Shown piece after piece: positions 53,437-63,126 of a DNA stretch of 64,000 bases. Source of the stretch: Saccharicrinis carchari (GTDB lineage Bacteria > Bacteroidota > Bacteroidia > Bacteroidales > Marinilabiliaceae); contig NZ_FXTB01000008.1 of assembly GCF_900182605.1 (NCBI RefSeq), positions 124,001-188,000 on the forward strand. The letters run 5' to 3'. The notes below the pieces were generated by a model. It saw only the letters and a program-made list of their open reading frames with translations. It did no database searches and was not told where the DNA came from. Position numbers and translations under genes: made by a program. Numbering within the stretch: position 1 is the stretch's first letter; every line of letters begins with the position of its first letter.

Positions 53437-55014
53437 ATGAAAAAAATAACTCACGGGATAGCATCCCTTATTGTTGCTTCAATTTTATTTTTCGCTTGTA
53501 CAAGCAAGCAAAAATCAGATAAAGAACTACCTCGTATCGCAATTGCCGGACTGTTAATTGAATCAAGTACATTTTCACCGGCCGTAACGCACGAAGATGC
53601 TTTTCGTACATTTACCGGAGACAGTATTTTTAATTTATATTCTTTTTTCTCGCCCGACTCGCTCATTATAAACGAAGCTATTTGGCTACCTACATTGCGG
53701 GCCAGTGCCACACCAGGTGGAATCGTTACGCGCGAAGCCTATGAATCCTTAGTACAAAAAACACTAAACCGACTTGAGGACGCACTTCCTTTAGATGGTC
53801 TCTTTTTCGACATACATGGCGCTATGAGTGTGCAGGGTTTAGACGATCCCGAAGGGGACTTTATAGTACGTATAAGAGAGGTAATAGGAACAGATGTTGT
53901 AATCTCTACTTGTATGGACTTGCACGGAAGTGTTACACCTCGATTGGCACAGAATACTGATTTAATAACATGCTTCCGCCTGGCACCCCACGAAGATGCC
54001 CTTGAGTCAAGAAGAAGAGCGGTGACCAACCTACTCTCAAGGCTTAAAAGTGGCAAGGGCAAACCTGCTTACAAAGCATGGGTTCCCGTTCCTATTCTTT
54101 TACCCGGCGAAAAAACAAGCACACGGGTAGAGCCGGGAAGAAGTTTGTACGCTGCTATACCATCGGTACTGGACAACAACAATGTGATTGACGCATCCAT
54201 CTGGATGTCATACCCTTGGGCCGATGAACCACGTAATCACGGCGTGATTGTAACTTATGGCGATGACAAAGAAGCAGTAGGCAAAGCTGCGGAAAAGTTA
54301 GCTGAGCATTATTGGAGTGTGAGGCACGATTTTGAATTTGTTGCGCCCACAACCACCTGGGAGGAAGCTTTGCAGAAAGCGATAGCAAGCAATAAGAAAC
54401 CTTTTATCATTAGTGACATGGGGGACAATCCTACTGCAGGAGGCGCTGGTGATGTAACCTGGACACTTACACGGATATTGGAAAACCCTGAGTTTAAGAA
54501 AAGCAATGGAAAATCAATTATTTACGCATCCATACCTGGAGAGGCTTTTGTAAACCGAGCCGTTGAATTAGGTGTAGGTGGACAGATAGACGCAACTGCA
54601 GGAGCCGAAGTAGATAACCGATATGCGCCTCCTGTTCGTATAAAGGGAACTATAACCGCAATTGAGCACAAAGAGGGAAGGGATCAAGTGGAAGTAGTAG
54701 TTAAAAGTGGCAATGCTTCTGTTATCGTAACTAAGAAACGTACCGCATATCATTACGAAAAAGCTTTTACACGCTTAGGACTTAATCCGCGGGAAACTGA
54801 TATTGTAGTAGTTAAAATCGGATATTTGGTTCCCGAATTATATAACATGCGTGCCGATTGGATAATGGCTTTAACACCAGGCGGGGTAGATCAGGATTTA
54901 ATGCGATTAGATTACAAACGCATCAACCGGCCAATGTTTCCGTTGGATAAAGATATGCCTGACCCCGATTTAAGTGCACAATTTATTCCCTTATCAAATA
55001 ATATTAAAAGATAA
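53437..55014 (+). CDS. M81-family (MlrC-like) metallopeptidase, lipoprotein
   Basis: Zinc-dependent protein related to MlrC of the microcystin pathway (M81), 525 residues from the ATG at 53437. That start opens on a lipoprotein signal (ending LFFACTS), while the frame upstream to 53347 lacks signal character. IAGLLIESSTFSP, DGLFFDIHGAMSV, STCMDLHGSVTP, and the C-terminal GDNPTAGGAGDVTWTL and GGQIDATAGAEVDNRY are family signatures with likely zinc ligands (Asp-x-His and DLH). In this phylum such proteins are found far from microcystin genes, so the true substrate is probably another peptide or amide. It is a single gene following the SusD remnant. Confidence 0.88.
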   Translation: MKKITHGIASLIVASILFFACTSKQKSDKELPRIAIAGLLIESSTFSPAVTHEDAFRTFTGDSIFNLYSFFSPDSLIINEAIWLPTLRASATPGGIVTREAYESLVQKTLNRLEDALPLDGLFFDIHGAMSVQGLDDPEGDFIVRIREVIGTDVVISTCMDLHGSVTPRLAQNTDLITCFRLAPHEDALESRRRAVTNLLSRLKSGKGKPAYKAWVPVPILLPGEKTSTRVEPGRSLYAAIPSVLDNNNVIDASIWMSYPWADEPRNHGVIVTYGDDKEAVGKAAEKLAEHYWSVRHDFEFVAPTTTWEEALQKAIASNKKPFIISDMGDNPTAGGAGDVTWTLTRILENPEFKKSNGKSIIYASIPGEAFVNRAVELGVGGQIDATAGAEVDNRYAPPVRIKGTITAIEHKEGRDQVEVVVKSGNASVIVTKKRTAYHYEKAFTRLGLNPRETDIVVVKIGYLVPELYNMRADWIMALTPGGVDQDLMRLDYKRINRPMFPLDKDMPDPDLSAQFIPLSNNIKR

Positions 55015-55020
55015 ACAAGA

Positions 55021-55214
55021 GAGGGACTGTCTCAAAAGTCAAAAATATTTTGACGTAACTTACAAATTGCAAGTACCATGTAAATGGCTCTTCCCTTTGT
55101 TCCTGAGAACAAGGGAAAGTACGCCGACAGAGGCGGTGGGATGGGAATAGCAAGGTGACCTCACCTACAATCTGTAAGTTTAAATGTTAAATAAAACACT
55201 TTTGAGACAACCTC
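55021..55214. mobile_element. MITE-like element or IS remnant
   Basis: About 195 bases bounded by imperfect inverted ends: GACTGTCTCAAAAGT near the left edge and ACTTTTGAGACAACCTC at the right (12 bases TGTCTCAAAAGT/ACTTTTGAGACA perfect). A second inner inverted pair (AACTTACAAATTG and CAATCTGTAAGTT) is nested inside. There is no open frame of note. Such ends are common for insertion sequences in this phylum. Confidence 0.65.
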
Positions 55215-55268
55215 ATACGCTTGTATTCTATTTCGATATGCTTTTTTAAACCAAATGTGTAATTTATT

Positions 55269-57098
55269 ATGAGCCATAGGAAACCTTTTTTCAAATTTGT
55301 TATTTTATTTTTTTATATCGCTTTTGCTTGTAAAGCAGGAGCCCAGGAAAACACCAATCCAAGAGCCGAGTGGTTTACCGATTCCAGATTCGGCATGTTT
55401 ATCCATTGGGGTATCTACAGTGGCATCGAAGGCATTTGGAAAGGCGAAAAGATACGGCACGACAACGATTATGCAGAATGGATATATTACCGAAATCGTA
55501 TTGACAAGCAGGAATATGTTAAAATACTGGATCGCTTTAAATGGAACGATATAAATCCTGAAGAGTGGGTTATTTTGGCAAAAAAAGCCGGGATGAAGTA
55601 CGTCACCTTTACGGCAAAGCACCATGATGGTTTTGCATTATGGGATAGTAAAGTAGGCAATTATGACCTGGGAGACCACAGCAAGCCCAAAAGAGATATC
55701 GTAAAAGAACTGGCCGAAGCTTGCGCAAAACACGACATGAAACTAGGTTTATATTACTCGCACTGGGTAGATTGGGAACACCCTCACGGTTGGGATCACT
55801 CCAGGGAAATATACGGACTCTCCGAAGATAAATACGATGAATACTGGCAAGACAAAGTTATCCCACAGATGCGCGAGCTCCTGACCAATTATGGCGAGAT
55901 AAGCCTGATATGGTTTGATATGTGGATTCATCACTCAGAAGCCGTGGTAACAAAAAAACAGCTTTTACAACTTAAAAGCCTTATCCGCGAACTACAGCCC
56001 GGGTGCTTAATAAATTCTCGCTTAGGCCTTTCCATCGAAGAAGACAGCGACATAGACTACAAAACGCTACTAGACAACCAATTAGGCGAAAGTAAAGAAA
56101 ATTTTCCATGGCAAACCCCGGCAACAGTAGCACATTCCTGGGGCTTTCATGCTATGGAAAACCAATGGAAATCAACAAGCACTTTGCTAAATAACCTCAT
56201 AGGAAATGTTAGTCTTAACGGGAATATGATGCTTAATATAGGCCCCCGCGCCAACGGAGAAGTACCACACGAAATTGCCCAACGCCTTAATGAAATGGGC
56301 CAATGGCTTTTGGTTAACGGAAATTCGATATATGGTGCGCAAGCTTTCGATCTGGATAAAAACATGCATGATTGGGGCAATATTACCTGTAAGAAATTGA
56401 ACGATGGTAAAACGCTTGTTTTTCTCCATGTAAATAATTGGCCGCTCAACAAGCAACTACCGGTTAGCGGCATAAAAACCAAGCCTTCAAAAGTTTATCT
56501 TTTGGCCGACAAGCAAAAAACGGCATTAGATTTTAGTTTTAACACGGTGCTAACCAATATAAATCTACCTGAAAAACAACCTGACAATTACATTTCTACC
56601 GTAGTTTTAGCGTACGACACTTATCCCATTACGGATGCCAATCTGGTTGCAAAATCTACTTATGGAGGTTATAGTCTTACACCAAAAAATTTGTCCATAC
56701 CCATTCATGATTCTCTTATCGTAGATGCACAACGTTATGGTACCATCCCAAGCTATGTAGAGATAAATGAGCGTACCGGCTTAAAATGGCGCATTTATGT
56801 GGAAAGACCTATGTCCTTTCATGCTGATGTTTCCTACAACTCCCAAAGTAAACAAAACAAAGGCACAATAAGCATCCATGCGGCCAACGACAAAATAAGC
56901 GAAAAAATCAGACCGACCGGGAGAGTCGTAGGCGAACCAAATTCCGATTGGCATATTGACAGCTTTAATTCTCACCGGATTGGCCGTATAGATTTTCCCG
57001 CATCGGGATATTATGATATTAATATAAACATTGCGCCCACCAATGGACAATCCATCGATTTCCAATGGTTATGGTTAGATGAAATAAAAACAGATTAA
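55269..57098 (+). CDS. GH29 alpha-L-fucosidase, secreted
   Basis: Second GH29 enzyme, 609 residues. A signal peptide of about 25 residues (ending KAGAQE) precedes RAEWFTDSRFGMFIHWGIYS, TAKHHDGFALWD, LGLYYSHWVDWEHP and the nucleophile Asp217 in LIWFDMWI. A C-terminal beta-sandwich (about 400-609) is much larger than in the gene at 11410. The gap and MITE-like element to the left separate it from MlrC. It could act on free or surface fucosylated sugars that the nearby SusD remnant once helped take up. Confidence 0.93.
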   Translation: MSHRKPFFKFVILFFYIAFACKAGAQENTNPRAEWFTDSRFGMFIHWGIYSGIEGIWKGEKIRHDNDYAEWIYYRNRIDKQEYVKILDRFKWNDINPEEWVILAKKAGMKYVTFTAKHHDGFALWDSKVGNYDLGDHSKPKRDIVKELAEACAKHDMKLGLYYSHWVDWEHPHGWDHSREIYGLSEDKYDEYWQDKVIPQMRELLTNYGEISLIWFDMWIHHSEAVVTKKQLLQLKSLIRELQPGCLINSRLGLSIEEDSDIDYKTLLDNQLGESKENFPWQTPATVAHSWGFHAMENQWKSTSTLLNNLIGNVSLNGNMMLNIGPRANGEVPHEIAQRLNEMGQWLLVNGNSIYGAQAFDLDKNMHDWGNITCKKLNDGKTLVFLHVNNWPLNKQLPVSGIKTKPSKVYLLADKQKTALDFSFNTVLTNINLPEKQPDNYISTVVLAYDTYPITDANLVAKSTYGGYSLTPKNLSIPIHDSLIVDAQRYGTIPSYVEINERTGLKWRIYVERPMSFHADVSYNSQSKQNKGTISIHAANDKISEKIRPTGRVVGEPNSDWHIDSFNSHRIGRIDFPASGYYDININIAPTNGQSIDFQWLWLDEIKTD

Positions 57099-57839
57099 TA
57101 TTAGCGAACCGGACTACATTAGAAGCATCTCCATTGAACCATTAAACTCCTTATTTTACCTGTTATAATAAAACCATAGCGCTGCCTGTTCCTTTTCGTA
57201 ACAACAGGCTGTGCTATGGCAAAATATAAATAAGGGTTCATGTTCATAAATGCTTATTACAATCCTACGAATGATTTAGTAACCATTGGTGCTTTTAAGC
57301 ACCACGCAGTGGGCAAGCTCCTAAAAATGCTACAATTGGGCGCTGCGGAACTTTCCCAAGTACATGCATGCCGGATATGGAGCCGCAAAGTCCTTATTTT
57401 GGATGGAGTATAATACCTGCGTCGTATCAATTATTTCCTTCATTCCTACAAGTGGATGGGCAGTTGATGTAATGCATAAAAACACGCTGTATTTATTGAT
57501 TTGATGTTGCTTTTGCAATAGTAGTATTTTCCTCCTCCATGGGTACGAAAAAAAAGTCGTTGGCAACTTTAACTTTACTGAGGCGCTGTTTTAGCAGGTC
57601 GTCGTTTTTATCTGTCAACCCACGCTCAAACCCTCTGACAACTTCATCGACAAAGTGAGTGGATAATTCGGGCAAATTTTCCTTAAATTTAGCCACAGGT
57701 CGAAAAACCCAATTCACGGGCACAATCTCTTCCCTTATTTCAGGCGATTAAAAAGAGCACCTATAAAAATACAGAATCATCCCGTACTAACATATGCTAT
57801 ATATACTGCTTATCAGGCACATGTAAAGGTTGTGCTTAC
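57099..57839. other. 741-nt gap with a hairpin and doubtful small frames
   Basis: A strong two-part hairpin at 57174-57219 (CCATAGC/GCTATGG outside, GCCTGTT/AACAGGC inside) follows the fucosidase and is a likely terminator. On the plus strand, 57240-57413 has a 57-codon open frame without a family. A 76-codon minus frame at 57493-57723 is listed separately. The region may be decayed. Confidence 0.4.
57493..57723 (-). CDS. Hypothetical 76-residue frame, possibly a fragment
   Basis: Not recognised. The composition is protein-like: helical, charged, with the segment LPELSTHFVDEVVRGFERG and KQRLSKVKV. It lies just downstream of the conflict operon on the same strand, 116 bases after the hydrolase stop. 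No signal or motif is evident. It could be a truncated gene or chance. Confidence 0.3.
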   Translation of the reverse strand: MPVNWVFRPVAKFKENLPELSTHFVDEVVRGFERGLTDKNDDLLKQRLSKVKVANDFFFVPMEEENTTIAKATSNQ

Positions 57840-58817
57840 CTATTGGAAATCTGTGATGGCTTCCATCATCTCCATGAATTTTGGATTGGCCATTTCAAGA
57901 ACAACCGTATTGCCGGCAGAATCTTCTTTTACTTCGATATTATTTTTAAGAACAACACTGGCATGGGATACATCATCGCTCTTAGGGATGATGTATAATA
58001 TAAATCGATCCGCCGGCGTTTTTGCTTGTAGAGCCCAGATTCCATTTATATCGGCAGTAGTATCACATTCGGAATGGGCTGCGAAAACCCTTACCGGAAA
58101 AGGATTATTGGCATCATATTCATCCATCAGATCGTCTGTTTCTTTTATCAACCGTGCCAGTTCCTGCGCACCATCCATATCTATACAGGCATATCGGTAA
58201 GGATTTAGACCTACCAAGGGTTTCTTTTCGTTAAACTTATCCAGCACATCTGCTGCATATGTCCGTAGGATTCTCTCCTTCAGCTCACCAAACAAGCCCA
58301 TTGGTCCTCCGGCTAAATCCAGCGCTGCGGAAAACAAATACAATTGACCATTAATTTTAGGATTTATACAGGCCATGTAAAAACTCAGTGTTCCCCCTGT
58401 TGATAAACCTCCAATAGAAATATTTTTTGCTGATGCGGCCGCGGTGTTAATGGCAAACCGTACGTTTGCCTTCCACTCCTTTAATTCAACACCTTCCATA
58501 CCCATAGGCTTTTTTAGGCCATGAAAATGGAGCAGTGGCAAGTATACATTGTAGCCCAGCTTATAAAAATGATCGGCAATGGCTGTCATAAAGTACGGGG
58601 AATCGCTTAATCCGTGAATCAGGACAATGGCCTTATCCGTTGAGTTGTGCTCCATAATCCTTGGAAAACAGCCCGCACGTATTAATTCGGGTGAGAAATA
58701 ATCAAATTTCTTATAGTAGCCAAACCATTGGTTTGAGCCGTTATTGATGCCGTTCTGACTCATATTGTTACGCATTAAATTGTTTAAACCTACCTGTAAG
58801 ACTGTATCGTTCTCCAT
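57840..58817 (-). CDS. Alpha/beta hydrolase of the TIR/SLATT operon
   Basis: Alpha/beta hydrolase of 325 residues, fifth and last gene of the predicted conflict operon. VLIHGLSDSPYFM carries the oxyanion-type HG motif. The nucleophile is the Ser of SIGGLSTGGTLSFY (G-x-S-x-G). An Asp in HSECDTTAD and a His in SDDVSHASVV complete the probable triad. No signal peptide is present, so it acts in the cytoplasm. In immune operons, hydrolases of this fold can be lipid- or ester-cleaving effectors, or can remove a signal molecule, and the sequence does not decide. Nine bases separate it from the unknown gene ahead. Confidence 0.85.
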   Translation of the reverse strand: MENDTVLQVGLNNLMRNNMSQNGINNGSNQWFGYYKKFDYFSPELIRAGCFPRIMEHNSTDKAIVLIHGLSDSPYFMTAIADHFYKLGYNVYLPLLHFHGLKKPMGMEGVELKEWKANVRFAINTAAASAKNISIGGLSTGGTLSFYMACINPKINGQLYLFSAALDLAGGPMGLFGELKERILRTYAADVLDKFNEKKPLVGLNPYRYACIDMDGAQELARLIKETDDLMDEYDANNPFPVRVFAAHSECDTTADINGIWALQAKTPADRFILYIIPKSDDVSHASVVLKNNIEVKEDSAGNTVVLEMANPKFMEMMEAITDFQ

Positions 58818-58826
58818 TACTCCGGA

Positions 58827-59768
58827 TTATAAAACAATACCAGAGAACCAATCTTTCCAATTTCGCCGGGTATAGGAGATATAGGCTAATTCTTTTCTTT
58901 GTTCTTTATCTTGTTGAGATAAACTTAATCCACGTTTAGATAAAACGAAGTATTTACTTTTTTCCATTATGTCGCAGTTACCCATGGATTTACCCAATGA
59001 GATTAAGAATTCTGTCTCCCGTAACCCCACAACCAATCCTGAATCTTTAAGCCATTGCATATATGTTTTTAAACGAGGGAGTAATATATCCGTGATTTTT
59101 TCTGTAAGACTACTATTACTTTCGTCATTTAACGTAATATCTCTGTGCCAGTTAAATAAACTGGTGCGTTTTTGAATAGTTGTGTTATCTTTTAAAAACG
59201 CGATAATAGCATCCATATGGGGCATTCCGGGTGCAACACATGGAAGAGGCAATAAAAGGCTAAGCACAGTATCCCACCCGGGAGTGAGAACGCTTGTTAT
59301 ATTTTCCCGGTAGAGCTTGGTAACTGCATCTATTTTTTGCTCTTCTATCAACTTGGTAGTATCCCGGGTTTTCTTGTCAATGTCCTGTAGCCACTTGGAT
59401 ACATTGCTATCATTTAGCGGAGGTACAAGTGTACATATTTGAAACAAAGCCGAACCGTATTTTTCAGCTTTATCTTGTCCCCAATTCTTGAATACGTCAC
59501 CACCTTCTTTAAACGTATTAATTAATTCAGATGAGTCCGGCACGAGAAGCACCTCGGCGGGCGTAACAATTAATCCGGCATCTTTTAATTTTTCAAGTAT
59601 ATCCTGTGGAATAAATTCTTGCGCTTTGTAACCTACATAGCCCGGGGCTAACTCCGGAGGCCGCAAGTAAGCCTCTACAACGGGATACACAATTTTATCG
59701 AAATAAAATAAATCTGTTATATCCATCATCCCTGGCCCGTGGACAAGAATTCGTTCTGAGGTATTCAT
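58827..59768 (-). CDS. Unknown protein of the TIR/SLATT operon
   Basis: No family recognised. It has 313 residues, soluble, mostly alpha-helical, with no signal or membrane segment. N-terminal ITDLFYFDKIVYPVV suggests a beta-strand then helix opening. KWLQDIDKKTRDTTKLIEEQK looks like coiled coil, and the C-terminus is basic and aromatic (YTRRNWKDWFSG). Its ATG overlaps the stop of the TIR-WD40 gene by four bases (ATGA), a strong sign of coupled translation and shared function. It may be a sensor or adaptor for the system. Confidence 0.75.
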   Translation of the reverse strand: MNTSERILVHGPGMMDITDLFYFDKIVYPVVEAYLRPPELAPGYVGYKAQEFIPQDILEKLKDAGLIVTPAEVLLVPDSSELINTFKEGGDVFKNWGQDKAEKYGSALFQICTLVPPLNDSNVSKWLQDIDKKTRDTTKLIEEQKIDAVTKLYRENITSVLTPGWDTVLSLLLPLPCVAPGMPHMDAIIAFLKDNTTIQKRTSLFNWHRDITLNDESNSSLTEKITDILLPRLKTYMQWLKDSGLVVGLRETEFLISLGKSMGNCDIMEKSKYFVLSKRGLSLSQQDKEQRKELAYISYTRRNWKDWFSGIVL

Positions 59769-62248
59769 TTGTTATTTTTTGAATGATGGTTTTTAGGAGG
59801 TTCCGACATTTTTAAGGAAGGTTTATACACCTCGCCCGGTAAGTATTTTTTCCATTCCCCTTCGGTTAAAATCCTGCTAAGGCGGGATGCGCTAGCTTGA
59901 ATCAGGTCGCTAGGGTGCCATAGCCAAATACGAGCCGTTAAATCCCAGCTTGAAGTAGCTATATATCTGCCATCCGGGCTAAAGTCGGCATCTGTTATGT
60001 TGGGATTATCATGGGTAAGACGTGAAACCTCTTCACCAGTGCTGAGTTCCCAAATTCGTGCTGTATCGTGATCGCTAACGGTCAGTATGTACAGACTATC
60101 CGGACTAAAGACCATGCTAAATATCTTTCGATCGTGTTGAAGCAAGGCTACCTCTTCCTCATTGTCATGGGTAAGAATCTGCACTCCACTTTTATGCCTA
60201 ACAGCAATCAATTTTCCATTTGGGCTTATAACCCGGTTTTTAGACTTTTTTCTATGTTCAACAACAAGATCCTTTGCATAAGTGGCACCATCTATTTCGT
60301 TTTCATCAACGGATACCTTTTCAACGAGTTGTTCGGTCGTCCAGTCAATTAGTGCATAACTGCGCTTAAACTGATCCTGTCGGGCTTCTGTAGCTATCAG
60401 GTGATTATTATCCGGACTAAAAGCAACGCCAAGTACAGCAACCTGATGACGTAGTAGTCGTGCTTCACGTAAATGTTGAGTTTCCCATAGCGTAAATGTG
60501 TTTTTATTGCTAAAAGTAAACACATACCGGCTATCACCGCAAAATTGCACCACTTCAAAAGGTTCCGGGTGAACAAGCCGGGCTTCCTGTTTTCCGTTGC
60601 CAACATTCCAAACGTAAACTACATTCGCTTTATCTTTTGTTAATAGATAGTCCCCTTTGGGGCTGAATTCCAGCTCCCCTACTTCCGCATTATGCCTAAG
60701 GTTATGAACTACTGATAATTCGGGCAGCTTCCAAATCCGGGCAAAATGTTCAGGCGAAGCAATGGCCACATATTTATGGTCATTACTAAAAGTCAGCTTG
60801 GCAGCATTGGTGGCCAAATTAATAGATTCTTGCTTAAAAACATCCCATAGCACGGCAGTGTAGCTCATCGCGCTGCTTATGCCCAGGAACCTGCCGTCGG
60901 GGCTGTACTCAACATGGTTACCATTGTTTCCGAAACGTCCGATGACTTTTTGTTTGCGCCAATCCCAGCATTGTGTTTCGCTCATAACCGGCTGGGCAAC
61001 GAGTATTTCGCCGTTTGGGTCAAATGCCATGGAAACAATTATTTGCGCATGATCCTCATTTCTTAACTCAACTGGTTCTGCATCTGCATTAATATCCCAC
61101 ACAGCAAGGTTAATGCCGAGGGAGGCCGCAAGGTATCTGCCATTTCGGCTAAAACAAATTGTACGAATAGGGGATACGGCAAAGCTGGTCTTCAATGTCC
61201 AAACATCATTATTACTTAAATTCTTAAGATGAAGGCAGCCATTCTCACCACCCACAGCCAACCATCTCCCGTCATGGCTGAACTTAAGGCAGCTAACTGC
61301 CCCCCACAAAGCAGGATCCTTTTTTACTTTTCCGTCCCGAAGGTCCCATTGGTACAAATGCCCCTTTATATCAGCAAAAGCCAGCGTAAAATATTTTTGA
61401 CTAACAGAGATAGCTTTACGCTCAACATCATATTTGGCCTTGTAGTTCACCAGGGGTTTTGCCATAATTGACAAGCCCTGCCTAATGGCCTGGTCGGCCT
61501 CGAGGGATCTAAGATTAATTTTTTGGAAGCGAGCCATGGATTCCACAGCCAGCAGCAATCCCCGATCGCTTAATGCAGGTGAATCATGCTGTATGATCAG
61601 TTGACCCTGGGCGGCTAATTGCCGGGCTATTGATTTGGTATAAAGTTTCTCCCACTTTTCGGCTTCTTTCAGATGGTAGGCTTCGCTCTCATGAATGTAC
61701 TTTATTTGTAGCTCAGAAGGACCGGGATTCATACCAGCCCCTTTTTCTACCCAGGCGCGGGCAGCCTCCAACTCGGGCCGAGCCAGAAAAATATCCTTTC
61801 CTGCTTTCCATTTTTGAGCTCCGCGAAGATATTCGGTTCCCTGCTTGTACCATTTTTGCTCGTTACGGATGGTTGATGCAATTACGTCGAATTTTTTATT
61901 GTTATCGAGGGAATCCATTCGCAACCATTGGCGTTCGGACAACGCAGTATTTAATTTTTGATTTTGACGTAATGTTTTAAACAAAATAGGAATAATACGT
62001 TTGTTGTTCTTTACGGCCCAGTTAATTTCCAGGTCGCAAAACGCTGAATCAACCGAATGGGGACTTATTATAAAGATAAAATTATCAGAATCAATAATCG
62101 CGTCCCGGAGTTCGTTGCGCCATATCTCCGCAGGGGGTAAATCTTTTTGGTCGAGCCAGCAGCTTAGTTCCTTTGTTCCGAGGTATGCCATAAGTTGGTT
62201 TACAAACTGACGGTCGTTCCGCGAATAGGATATAAACGCATCATACAT
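59765..62248 (-). CDS. TIR-WD40 protein of the TIR/SLATT operon
   Basis: Large intracellular protein of 827 residues. Residues 1-125 are a TIR domain (MYDAFISYSRNDRQFVNQL, CWLDQKDLPPAEIW) with the likely NAD-cleaving Glu74 in FCDLEINWA. About 130-260 is a helical linker with SDRGLLLAVESMARF, a segment like those between NTPase and beta-propeller parts of STAND proteins, but no P-loop NTPase is present. From about 270 to 800 are some twelve or more WD40 repeats (FSHDGRWLAVGGENG, FSPDGRYIATSSWD), enough for two propellers. The propellers probably sense a target and the TIR acts as the enzyme. The stop overlaps the next start by four bases. Confidence 0.92.
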   Translation of the reverse strand: MYDAFISYSRNDRQFVNQLMAYLGTKELSCWLDQKDLPPAEIWRNELRDAIIDSDNFIFIISPHSVDSAFCDLEINWAVKNNKRIIPILFKTLRQNQKLNTALSERQWLRMDSLDNNKKFDVIASTIRNEQKWYKQGTEYLRGAQKWKAGKDIFLARPELEAARAWVEKGAGMNPGPSELQIKYIHESEAYHLKEAEKWEKLYTKSIARQLAAQGQLIIQHDSPALSDRGLLLAVESMARFQKINLRSLEADQAIRQGLSIMAKPLVNYKAKYDVERKAISVSQKYFTLAFADIKGHLYQWDLRDGKVKKDPALWGAVSCLKFSHDGRWLAVGGENGCLHLKNLSNNDVWTLKTSFAVSPIRTICFSRNGRYLAASLGINLAVWDINADAEPVELRNEDHAQIIVSMAFDPNGEILVAQPVMSETQCWDWRKQKVIGRFGNNGNHVEYSPDGRFLGISSAMSYTAVLWDVFKQESINLATNAAKLTFSNDHKYVAIASPEHFARIWKLPELSVVHNLRHNAEVGELEFSPKGDYLLTKDKANVVYVWNVGNGKQEARLVHPEPFEVVQFCGDSRYVFTFSNKNTFTLWETQHLREARLLRHQVAVLGVAFSPDNNHLIATEARQDQFKRSYALIDWTTEQLVEKVSVDENEIDGATYAKDLVVEHRKKSKNRVISPNGKLIAVRHKSGVQILTHDNEEEVALLQHDRKIFSMVFSPDSLYILTVSDHDTARIWELSTGEEVSRLTHDNPNITDADFSPDGRYIATSSWDLTARIWLWHPSDLIQASASRLSRILTEGEWKKYLPGEVYKPSLKMSEPPKNHHSKNNK

Positions 62249-62281
62249 GGGGCGATTTTTAAAGTGGAATTTAATATACTG

Positions 62282-63085
62282 TTACCCGGGAAAATACTCC
62301 TTTAATGCTATTAACGGCTTCATTTCAGTGTTAAACAACGCCCCCTTTACATAAGGAAAGGAGAAAACAAGGCCGGTTTTATAAATATGATTCTTAAGAT
62401 AATCTATGTATTCAGGAAACATGGTAGTTATTTGCAAAGATGGCATAATATCGTTTGGCGAATCGGAATTTAATGCCTCAATTAGGCGGCCGTTATTACC
62501 ATCAATCACTATATACATCTGCTTATCCGGTAAGGATGCTATAAATTCTTTTTGTACCCACACCGATTGTATCGATTCTTCCGTAACATCTGCCAGAAAA
62601 CCGGTGCAATTTTTCCTACCCTGGTTCACAGCCATAAAAATATCATCACCGGGCACTATATCTAATTCCGACATCCAAATATTAATCCCTTGACAGTATA
62701 GATAATCTCTCATATACAAGGCTCTATCTCTGTTTTTATGGCTATGAGATAAGAATAAGCGCGGATAATTTTCGAGATAAGCCGGAAAGTTTTTATCGGG
62801 TTCATCCAGACGCGTATAATCATAAAGCTTTTCTATATCCGGAATATTATTAACATGTGCCCATATCATATCCAGGTTTCGTTTACTTGGATAATGGGAA
62901 TAACGTATTTTTAGATTTTGCTTATCAACATTTGAGCAGTATTCGAGTAATATTTGTCTTAAATAGCTTTCCTGAACATTGAACTTTTTTGCCAGGACAC
63001 CTACTGATTTCCATGGTTTATCCGGATTCAGGCTGGCCAGGTCATTGACAACTTTTTTCAGTATGTTTTCTTCAACAGGATTCAT
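62282..63085 (-). CDS. TIR-domain protein with N-terminal helical (winged-helix-like) domain
   Basis: Protein of 267 residues. About 1-95 is helical and basic (KSVGVLAKKFNVQESYLRQILLE), reading like a winged-helix or helix-turn-helix. About 105-240 is a TIR-2-type domain (PRLFLSHSHKNRDRALYMRDYL, NIWMSELDIVPGDDIF) with the expected catalytic Glu180 in VWVQKEF. It lies 41 bases after the SLATT gene and 33 bases ahead of TIR-WD40, so a second, structurally different TIR is part of the same operon. One may make a signal and the other act as effector, or the two may form a mixed filament. Confidence 0.88.
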   Translation of the reverse strand: MNPVEENILKKVVNDLASLNPDKPWKSVGVLAKKFNVQESYLRQILLEYCSNVDKQNLKIRYSHYPSKRNLDMIWAHVNNIPDIEKLYDYTRLDEPDKNFPAYLENYPRLFLSHSHKNRDRALYMRDYLYCQGINIWMSELDIVPGDDIFMAVNQGRKNCTGFLADVTEESIQSVWVQKEFIASLPDKQMYIVIDGNNGRLIEALNSDSPNDIMPSLQITTMFPEYIDYLKNHIYKTGLVFSFPYVKGALFNTEMKPLIALKEYFPG

Positions 63086-63126
63086 TGCGACAATTGTATA
63101 GCGCTCATTTAAAATATTATAATAAT

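Noticed and set aside
53437-55014. Microcystin degradation
   Set aside because: Only an MlrC-like gene is present, with no mlrA or mlrB. M81 proteins are widespread and most have other substrates.
57330-57566. 78-codon minus-strand frame after the conflict operon
   Set aside because: No motif, overlaps another doubtful frame, and has a composition like non-coding sequence.
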